Part shown: piece after piece, positions 7,207 to 12,662 of the stretch | Numbering within the stretch: the first letter of the stretch is position 1 | Layout: the number at the start of each line of letters is the position of its first letter | NCBI GenBank assembly: GCA_029884035.1 | Contig: JAOUIM010000060.1 | Location: 1-12,662, forward strand | Direction: 5' to 3' | From: Aquincola sp. | GTDB taxonomy: Bacteria; Pseudomonadota; Gammaproteobacteria; Burkholderiales; Burkholderiaceae_C | DNA length: 12,662 nucleotides | Notes under the pieces: generated by a model | Seen by the model: the letters and a program-made list of their open reading frames with translations, nothing else | Told to the model about the DNA's origin: nothing | Databases searched by the model: none | Made by a program: the position numbers and the translations under genes

Positions 7207-8376
7207 CTACTTGATCCAAAGGCGGATGGAGTCCCAGGCACGGCCCAGCAGACCCGCCTGCGGAACCGCCTCCTGCACTACCAGCGGCACCTCGGTCAAC
7301 ACGGCGCCTGCAGCGGTCGTCACCTTGAGCGTGCCCACGCGCTGGCCCTGCGCAAGCGGCGCCACCAGGGGGTCGATGCGCTGCACCTGGGTCTTGAGCG
7401 CCCCGCCCTCGCCGCGCGGCACCGCGATGACCACCGAACCCTCGGCACCGAGCTTGGCGGTGGCCTGCGCGCCCTTCCATACCTCGGGCGTGACGATCGG
7501 CTTGCCCGCCTCGAACAGGCGCACCGGGTCAAACGCCGAGAAGCCCCAATTCAGCAGTTTCTGGCTTTCGCTGGCGCGCGCCTCGCGCGAAGCGGTGCCC
7601 AGCACGACCGACAGCAGACGCCGCTTCTGGCCCGCACCCAGGTTCGGGTATTCGCGCGCCGCGCTGGCCACCAGGCAGTACCCCGCAGCGTCGGTGAATC
7701 CGGTCTTCATGCCGTCGACGGCCGGGTCGCGCCGCAGCAGCAGGTTGCGGTTGTCCTGCCGGATCTTGTTGTACGTGTACTCCTTGATGCTGTAGTAGCG
7801 GTAGTACTGCGGAAAGTCGCGCACGATGTGCGTGGCGATCGTCGCGACATCGCGCGCGCTCGCGCGATGCCCGCTCTCGGTCATGCCGGTCACGTTCGTG
7901 AACGCGGTGTTCTTCAGGCCCCAGGCCTGGGCCTGACGGTTCATCATCGCGACGAAATTGTCCAGGCTGCCGCCGACCGCCTCGGCCAGTGCCACCGAGG
8001 CGTCATTGCCTGACACGACGATCATGCCGTGTAGCAATTCGTCAACTGTCGGCTTCATGGTCGTGTCGATGAACATCAGCGACGGATCGCCCTTGCGCTC
8101 GTCCCACGCGCGCACGCTGACCGGCACTTGCTGCTCGAGCGTGAGCTTGTTGTCGCGCAGGGCGCCGAACACGATGTACGCCGTCATCAGCTTGGTCAGC
8201 GAGGCCGGATCGGTGGGTGCATCGGCATCACGCTCGGCCAGGACCTGATTGGTGGTCACGTCCAGCAGCAGGTACTGGCGCGCCGCGATTTCGGGCGGTT
8301 GGGGCGATTGGGCCCGTGACGGAAGGGCAGCAAGGGCCGTGGCCGCGGCCAGCACGAAGGCGAACAGTGATTTCAT
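7207..8376 (-). CDS. dacC: D-alanyl-D-alanine carboxypeptidase (PBP5/6 type)
   Basis: This is a periplasmic, membrane-anchored low-molecular-weight penicillin-binding protein of 389 residues that removes the terminal D-Ala of peptidoglycan pentapeptides. The signal peptide ends around 'LPSRAQ' (residue 23). The three serine-penicilloyl motifs are present: SLTK at 59-62 (nucleophile Ser59), SGN at 122-124 and KTG at 224-226. A beta-rich C-terminal PBP5 domain follows, and the last residues ('LLGRAWDSIRLWIK') form the amphipathic anchoring helix typical of the family. ATG 8376 is preceded by AGG about 5 bases upstream. It lies 37 bases after the hydrolase gene and 37 bases before dat. The paralogue name (dacA or dacC) cannot be settled from sequence alone. 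Confidence 0.94.
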   Translation of the reverse strand: MKSLFAFVLAAATALAALPSRAQSPQPPEIAARQYLLLDVTTNQVLAERDADAPTDPASLTKLMTAYIVFGALRDNKLTLEQQVPVSVRAWDERKGDPSLMFIDTTMKPTVDELLHGMIVVSGNDASVALAEAVGGSLDNFVAMMNRQAQAWGLKNTAFTNVTGMTESGHRASARDVATIATHIVRDFPQYYRYYSIKEYTYNKIRQDNRNLLLRRDPAVDGMKTGFTDAAGYCLVASAAREYPNLGAGQKRRLLSVVLGTASREARASESQKLLNWGFSAFDPVRLFEAGKPIVTPEVWKGAQATAKLGAEGSVVIAVPRGEGGALKTQVQRIDPLVAPLAQGQRVGTLKVTTAAGAVLTEVPLVVQEAVPQAGLLGRAWDSIRLWIK

Positions 8377-8413
8377 CGAACCTGACAGAGGACGAGCGAG
8401 GGAAAAGGTTCAC

Positions 8414-9025
8414 TCAGTCGGCACTGGCCGACAGGTGTTGGAGCACGAGCGATTTCAGCAGCGCCAGTTGCCCATGGAAGAAGTGCCCGCCGCCGGGCAC
8501 CACGACCACTGGCAGCGCCTGCGGACGCGCCCATTCCAGCGTGGCCGCGAGCGGCACGACCTCGTCGGCTTCACCGTGCACGACAAGTGTGCCCTGCGGT
8601 ACCGGCGCGACCGTGAAGTTCTGTGATGCAGGCCCGACGAGCACGAGGTGCCGCGGATGCGTCTGGCTCGCCGCGTGCGATGCGACGTAGGCCCCGAACG
8701 AGAACCCTGCGAGGGCCAGCGGCTCGTCGCCCGCGCGCAGCGCGGTGATCACGGCCAATGCATCGTCGATCTCGCCACGGCCCTCGTCCCACTCGCCCCC
8801 CGAACCACCAATGCCGCGGAAATTGAAGCGCGCCGTGCGCCACCCGCGCTGCACGAACGCGCGCGCGAGCGTCACGACGACCTTGTTGTCCATCGTGCCG
8901 CCGTGCAAGGGATGCGGATGGCACACCACCGCCAGGCCGCGAGCGCCGGCCTCCGGGACGTCGATGGCACATACCAGGTCGCCGGCCGGGCCAGCCACGC
9001 TGCGCTTGAGAGTGCGCGGGTTCAA
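8414..9025 (-). CDS. Alpha/beta-hydrolase family protein
   Basis: A 203-residue cytosolic alpha/beta hydrolase. It shows the strand-4 'CHPHPLHGGTMDNKV' segment (35-49), the 'FNFRGIGGSGG' turn (67-77), a nucleophile elbow GFSFG with Ser109, an acid in 'HGEADEVVPL' (Asp154) and His181 in 'PGGGHFFHG'. This layout matches the small serine hydrolases often annotated as dienelactone hydrolase-like or 'KANL3/Tex30-like'; the substrate is unknown. No ATG fits the N-terminus. I chose TTG 9025 (MNPRTLKRSVAGPAG), which has GGGGA 5 bases upstream and lies 18 bases after the ferredoxin stop, in the same frame. A GTG nine codons downstream is the alternative. It is sandwiched between the ferredoxin and dacC genes, probably in one operon. 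Confidence 0.88.
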   Translation of the reverse strand: MNPRTLKRSVAGPAGDLVCAIDVPEAGARGLAVVCHPHPLHGGTMDNKVVVTLARAFVQRGWRTARFNFRGIGGSGGEWDEGRGEIDDALAVITALRAGDEPLALAGFSFGAYVASHAASQTHPRHLVLVGPASQNFTVAPVPQGTLVVHGEADEVVPLAATLEWARPQALPVVVVPGGGHFFHGQLALLKSLVLQHLSASAD

Positions 9026-9043
9026 TCCGGTCCCCGGCAGGGC

Positions 9044-9376
9044 TCAATGGCCGACGTCGGGCGACAGCAGCAAGCGCGTGACGACCTCTCCCCGCAACAG
9101 GTGGGACTCGACGATCTCGTCGATGTCGGCCTCGTCCACGTAGGTGTACCAGGTGGCTTCGGGGTAGACGACTGCCACCGGCCCCCCGGCGCAGCGGTCG
9201 AGACAGCCTGCCTTGTTGACACGCACACCACCAGGACCGTGGATGCCGGCCGCCTTGACGCGCGCCTTGCAGCGTTCAAAGCCCTTATGTGCGTCTCGAT
9301 CGGCGCAACATGCCTCGCCGTTGTCGCGCTGATTGAGGCAGAAGAAGACGTGGCGCTGGTAGTAGCTGTCGCTCAT
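9044..9376 (-). CDS. Thioredoxin-like [2Fe-2S] ferredoxin
   Basis: A 110-residue thioredoxin-fold [2Fe-2S] ferredoxin. Cys13 ('FFCLNQR') and Cys23/24 ('EACCADR') form the first ligand region, and Cys58 and Cys62 ('GCLDRC') the second. 'GPVAVVYPEATWYTYVDE' and 'DIDEIVESHL' are family signatures. It would be a cytosolic electron carrier with unknown partners. The start is uncertain. ATG 9376 (MSDSYYQRHVFF) agrees with relatives but has no Shine-Dalgarno. A GTG at 9406 has GAAGGGG just upstream and overlaps the VanZ-gene stop as GTGA, adding ten residues. The gene is followed after 18 bases by the hydrolase. An additional cysteine at 36 is present. Confidence 0.9.
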   Translation of the reverse strand: MSDSYYQRHVFFCLNQRDNGEACCADRDAHKGFERCKARVKAAGIHGPGGVRVNKAGCLDRCAGGPVAVVYPEATWYTYVDEADIDEIVESHLLRGEVVTRLLLSPDVGH

Positions 9377-9402
9377 CGCGAAATTGTAGGTGTGCGCATC
9401 GA

Positions 9403-10515
9403 TCACGCCCCTTCGCGCCGCGCAAGGAGCGCAAGCAGCCACGCCATCGCGGCGAAGGGCCACAGCCAGCCGACCCACTGCGCGAGGCCATGGAAGCGGA
9501 TGAAGCGGCCTTGCTCCCAGCCCTGCAGACTCGCCGCGAAGTAGGGGTCGGCCGGTGCCTGCGCGATCAGCGCCACGAGTGCGGCCAGCGCGGCCAGGCC
9601 CAGTGCAGCGGCGAGCCGCCGTCCGATACCCAGCAGCATGACGCCGATTGCCGCGGCCAATGACAGTGCCCACAGCGTTGACGGCGACCACCAGGCCAGC
9701 GCGTGCGTCGGGCCGAAGTTCAGTGCGGTCGACAGGGTCGTCGCCCCGATGCCGAGGGCAATCGCACCGAATAGAAGCACGCCGCGATGCAAGCCTGCAG
9801 GGGATGTCGCATACGCCACCAAGCACGGCGCGAGGGCGCCGAAGACCACGATCAGACCTTCCTGAATCCGTGACAACGTGGGTCGCAGCGCCGCATCCTC
9901 GCGCAGCCAGTCGGCCACTTCGTCGGCCCATGACGACCCGGCGACCGCCGCAGCGGCGAGGGTGCGCACTTCACCGCCGACATGGCCGAGGCCGAACGGC
10001 ACCGGCGTCGGGAACAGCAGCGCCACCGGCCACAGCAGCAGCAGCACGATCGCCACCGCGCTGTTGGGCGCGAACCAGCGGCGGCGCAGCCCCTGCCAGC
10101 GATCGACATAGCCCGTCGCCTGCACTGCCGCACCGACCATGGCGCCACACAGCCCGCCGGCGACGTTGAAGGCGCAGTCCTTCAGCGACGGCACACGGCT
10201 GGGAAGGAACTGCTGGCTCAACTCCACCGCATACGACAGGCAGGCCGCTAGGGCAAGCGCCGATATCAGCGAACGGCCGGGCCGGTGGCCGCTGCGCACG
10301 AAGGCGCCGAAGACCAGGGCGCCCACCGGCACGTAGCCCGCGAAATTGGCGAACTCGTCGAAGCGGTCGCGCCAAGGCGGCCAGGGCAGCAACCATAGTT
10401 CCGACGCCCCCACGCCGGGCGGCCAGCGCCAGCCCTCGAACGGGTAAAGGCTGGCGTAGACGACCAGCAGGCCGGCCAGCAGCGCCAGCGGCAGCGCCGT
10501 GGTGGGGTGCCGCAT
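9403..10515 (-). CDS. VanZ-family integral membrane protein
   Basis: A 370-residue polytopic membrane protein. The N-terminal third is a VanZ-like domain: a first helix near residues 8-23, 'FANFAGYVPVGALVFG', and the motif 'ELSQQFLPSRVPSLKD' then 'NVAGGLCGAMVG' (about 97-127). Five or more further hydrophobic helices follow, with a soluble patch around 'GSSWADEVADWLRED'. VanZ was named for a teicoplanin-resistance accessory protein, but most chromosomal relatives have no defined role, so resistance should not be inferred. ATG 10515 overlaps the hemJ stop as TGATG. The open frame continues far upstream to 11061, but that is out-of-frame read-through of hemJ. The downstream ferredoxin overlaps or nearly abuts, so coexpression is likely. 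Confidence 0.88.
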   Translation of the reverse strand: MRHPTTALPLALLAGLLVVYASLYPFEGWRWPPGVGASELWLLPWPPWRDRFDEFANFAGYVPVGALVFGAFVRSGHRPGRSLISALALAACLSYAVELSQQFLPSRVPSLKDCAFNVAGGLCGAMVGAAVQATGYVDRWQGLRRRWFAPNSAVAIVLLLLWPVALLFPTPVPFGLGHVGGEVRTLAAAAVAGSSWADEVADWLREDAALRPTLSRIQEGLIVVFGALAPCLVAYATSPAGLHRGVLLFGAIALGIGATTLSTALNFGPTHALAWWSPSTLWALSLAAAIGVMLLGIGRRLAAALGLAALAALVALIAQAPADPYFAASLQGWEQGRFIRFHGLAQWVGWLWPFAAMAWLLALLARREGA

Positions 10516-10943
10516 CAGAAGGGCTTGACGACGACCAGCACGACGGCGGCGGTGAACAGCAGCACCGAGGCCTCGTTGAAGATGCGGAACCAGCGTGAAC
10601 TGCGTTGATTGCGCTGCTGCTCGAAGGACCGCAGCAGCGCGCGGCACATGTGGTGGTAGCCGATCACGACAACCACGACCGCCAGCTTCGCGTGAAGCCA
10701 TCCGCCGCGCACGCCATAGCCCAGCCAGAGCAACACACCGAGCAGCAGCGCCGGCCACATCAGGAGGCTGGCAAATCGGTAGAGACGGCGCGACATCAGC
10801 AGCAGTCGCTCGCGCTCGGCCTGGCTGTCGGCGGGCACCTCTGCGAGATTGACCATCAGGCGCGGCAGGTAGAACAGGCCCGCGAACCAGCTCGCGACGA
10901 GAACGATGTGGAACGCCTTGACCCAGAGGTAGCCGCTGCTCAT
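10515..10943 (-). CDS. hemJ: HemJ-type protoporphyrinogen IX oxidase (CopD/UPF0093 family)
   Basis: A 142-residue inner-membrane protein with four predicted helices. The HemJ family oxidises protoporphyrinogen IX to protoporphyrin IX in many bacteria lacking HemG or HemY. Family landmarks are 'YLWVKAFHIVLVASWFAGLFYLPRL' in helix 1, with the conserved His12 (quoted here only to show context), 'WLHAKLA' with conserved Lys86, and the C-terminal 'VVVKPF'. His12 and Lys86 correspond to residues known to be essential. ATG 10943 fits the family start; 14 further in-frame codons upstream are not family-like. No Shine-Dalgarno is visible. A GATAAT at 10951-10956 lies 7 bases before the ATG. It heads the minus-strand operon and is divergent from hemB, another haem gene. 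Confidence 0.9.
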   Translation of the reverse strand: MSSGYLWVKAFHIVLVASWFAGLFYLPRLMVNLAEVPADSQAERERLLLMSRRLYRFASLLMWPALLLGVLLWLGYGVRGGWLHAKLAVVVVVIGYHHMCRALLRSFEQQRNQRSSRWFRIFNEASVLLFTAAVVLVVVKPF

Positions 10944-10950
10944 GCGATCG

Positions 10951-10956
10951 ATTATC
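10951..10956 (-). promoter_or_regulatory. Possible -10 element of hemJ
   Basis: GATAAT matches the sigma-70 -10 consensus at five of six positions and lies 7 bases before the hemJ ATG. If used, transcription would begin at or next to the start codon and the mRNA would be nearly leaderless, consistent with the missing ribosome site. I see no good -35 at 16-18 bases, so this is weak. Confidence 0.25.
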
Positions 10957-10998
10957 GGCAGCCTGCGAGAAAGGCGGTCCGCCACCGCCGTTCGCGAG

Positions 10999-11027
10999 AA
11001 AAAGGGCCCCAGCCTTGCGGCTGGGGC
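10999..11027 (-). terminator. Rho-independent terminator (minus strand)
   Basis: The stem GCCCCAGCC / GGCTGGGGC is a perfect 9-bp pair (11006-11014 with 11019-11027) closed by a GCAA tetraloop on the minus strand, then CC and TTTTT (10999-11003). Orientation is unambiguous: the T-run lies on the minus-strand 3' side. No protein gene ends here on that strand, so it must terminate a non-coding transcript or a hemJ leader. Confidence 0.88.
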
Positions 11028-11109
11028 GCAATGCCTTGTCGCGGCAATCGCGCCAAGGCACCTGCTCAGGGAGGTAAAGCAGGGAATGACGGCCTTGCGG
11101 CTATCATTC
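10999..11109 (-). ncRNA. Predicted small RNA with anti-Shine-Dalgarno loop, between hemJ and hemB
   Basis: Read on the minus strand, 111 bases fold into four nearly contiguous hairpins. The first (11109-11084) pairs GAATGAT with GTCATTC and GCC with GGC around GCAA. The second (11083-11061) pairs CCTGCT with AGCAGG around the loop TTACCTCCCTG. The third (11060-11032) pairs TGCCTTG with CAAGGCA and CGCG with CGCG around ATTGC. The fourth is the terminator with T-run. A promoter-like sequence upstream places +1 at the first base of hairpin one. The second loop contains ACCTCC, identical to the anti-Shine-Dalgarno core of 16S rRNA, so the RNA could bind ribosome sites of target mRNAs. No protein gene on this strand explains the terminator. 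I recall a catalogued betaproteobacterial RNA family named for lying antisense near hemB ('anti-hemB'); I cannot confirm that this is it. A terminated hemJ leader is the main alternative. Confidence 0.72.
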
Positions 11110-11116
11110 GCTGGCG

Positions 11117-11145
11117 AATGTATCAGAGTTCGTGAATTATGTAAC
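11117..11145 (-). promoter_or_regulatory. Predicted sigma-70 promoter of the small RNA
   Basis: On the minus strand, GTTACA (11145-11140, four of six to TTGACA) and TACATT (11122-11117, four of six to TATAAT) are 17 bases apart, and TGA before the -10 gives an extended -10. Seven bases later comes G at 11109, the first base of hairpin one. The agreement with the folded RNA's 5' end is the main support; the hexamers alone are mediocre. Confidence 0.5.
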
Positions 11146-11160
11146 GATCCAGATACACGC

Positions 11161-11179
11161 CCGCCCGGGGCGCAGGCGG
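11161..11179 (+). other. GC-rich potential hairpin in the hemB leader
   Basis: CCGCC and GGCGG can pair around a 9-base loop, 25 bases before the hemB ATG at 11204. It might affect ribosome access, since hemB shows no Shine-Dalgarno, but a 5-bp GC stem is common by chance in DNA of this composition. Confidence 0.2.
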
Positions 11180-11203
11180 TCGCAGCGCCGCACGATGCGC
11201 CTC

Positions 11204-12208
<1,005 letters not shown>

Positions 12209-12230
12209 GCTGTTGGCCCGGGCGGGTTCG

Positions 12231-12662
12231 ATGCGCGTCTTTCACATCCGACCCGACCGATTCGTCGAACTCGACGAGTTGCCCGATACGCTGCCGCCCG
12301 GCGGCTTCATATGGATCGGCAGCGCCCGCCGAGAGTTCGAGGTCAACGCTGCACTGATCCAGGAGCGCCTCCAGCGATGGGAAGGCGGCACGCTGGTCGA
12401 CCTGCACGTGTCCGACCTGCTCAACAACCACCTGCCGAGCCAGTTCGACTACACGTCCTGGTACGACATGATGGTGTTCCGCCGCCTGGCAGCGAGCCCG
12501 GGCAGCGACAAGCTGGTCGTCGACGACGAGCACGGTACGCTGCGCAGCACACGCCAGGCACTCGATGCGATCGACACCAGCCCGGTCGGCTTCGCCGTGT
12601 TCGACCATGTGCTGCTGACGGTGCACCCGGCCGACTGTGCCGTGCGTGAGTACTTCGCGCAC
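12231..12662 (+). CDS. CorA-family magnesium/cobalt transporter (N-terminal part, cut by window edge)
   Basis: The 144 visible residues begin MRVFHIRPDRFVELDELP and match the N-terminal cytoplasmic domain of CorA-like divalent-cation channels seen in Burkholderiales. Recognisable stretches are 'VDLHVSDLLNNHLPSQFDY', 'TSWYDMMVFRRLA' and 'FAVFDHVLLTVHPADCAVRE'. The C-terminal pair of transmembrane helices with the diagnostic GMN motif lies beyond the window, so the assignment rests on the cytoplasmic domain only. ATG 12231 is 22 bases after the hemB stop; GGCGGG lies about 5 bases upstream as a partial ribosome site. Coexpression with hemB is likely. The Mg-dependent HemB next door makes a Mg transporter a plausible but unproven companion. 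Confidence 0.8.
   Translation, partial: MRVFHIRPDRFVELDELPDTLPPGGFIWIGSARREFEVNAALIQERLQRWEGGTLVDLHVSDLLNNHLPSQFDYTSWYDMMVFRRLAASPGSDKLVVDDEHGTLRSTRQALDAIDTSPVGFAVFDHVLLTVHPADCAVREYFAH

Noticed and set aside
10516..11061. N-terminal extension of the VanZ-family frame up to 11061, as if a larger fusion protein
   Set aside because: The extension is out-of-frame read-through of hemJ and part of the small RNA. The internal ATG at 10515 overlaps the hemJ stop in the usual coupled way.
11132..11203. HemB extension from the GTG at 11132
   Set aside because: The 24 extra residues are basic and not family-like, and relatives begin shortly before RPRRLRRD.

Overview
The window is a compact, high-GC chromosomal segment of a betaproteobacterium, most likely Burkholderiales. 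The basis is gene content and order: a ybeD/lipB/lipA lipoate block next to D-alanine carboxypeptidase and transaminase genes, a hemJ gene divergent from a Mg-type hemB, a thioredoxin-like [2Fe-2S] ferredoxin, and a mannose-type PTS EIIA fragment. I see no mobile elements, CRISPR arrays, tRNA or rRNA genes, and no gene-free stretch above 300 bases.

Layout. From 1 to about 5.3 kb everything reads on the minus strand. In transcription order the genes are lipB, lipA (ATGA overlap), a CAP-domain lipoprotein, a DUF4197 protein, an unrecognised small exported protein, an MFS transporter (GTGA overlap) and the start of a PTS EIIA gene cut by the window edge. A plus-strand SEL1-repeat gene (5363-6004) sits between lipB and ybeD and shares a CTAG stop tetranucleotide with ybeD. 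From about 6.0 to 10.9 kb a second minus-strand run reads hemJ, a VanZ-family membrane gene, the ferredoxin, an alpha/beta hydrolase, dacC, a D-amino-acid transaminase and ybeD. Several junctions are tight (TGATG, GTGA, ATGA), so this is probably one operon. On the right, hemB and the N-terminal part of a CorA-family transporter read on the plus strand.

How the genes fit together. lipB transfers octanoyl groups and lipA inserts sulfur to make lipoyl cofactor; ybeD is their usual small partner. DacC releases D-alanine from peptidoglycan, and the downstream transaminase can interconvert D-alanine and pyruvate. HemB and HemJ are an early and a late step of haem synthesis and flank one shared 260-bp intergenic region.

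The most interesting element lies in that hemJ-hemB gap. On the minus strand, 11109 to 10999 folds into four nearly abutting hairpins that end in a strong Rho-independent terminator with a T-run. A plausible extended -10 promoter lies at the right distance upstream. One hairpin loop displays ACCTCC, the same sequence as the anti-Shine-Dalgarno core of 16S rRNA. I call this a small RNA gene. It could instead be a terminated leader of hemJ, and it may belong to an already catalogued family found next to hemB.
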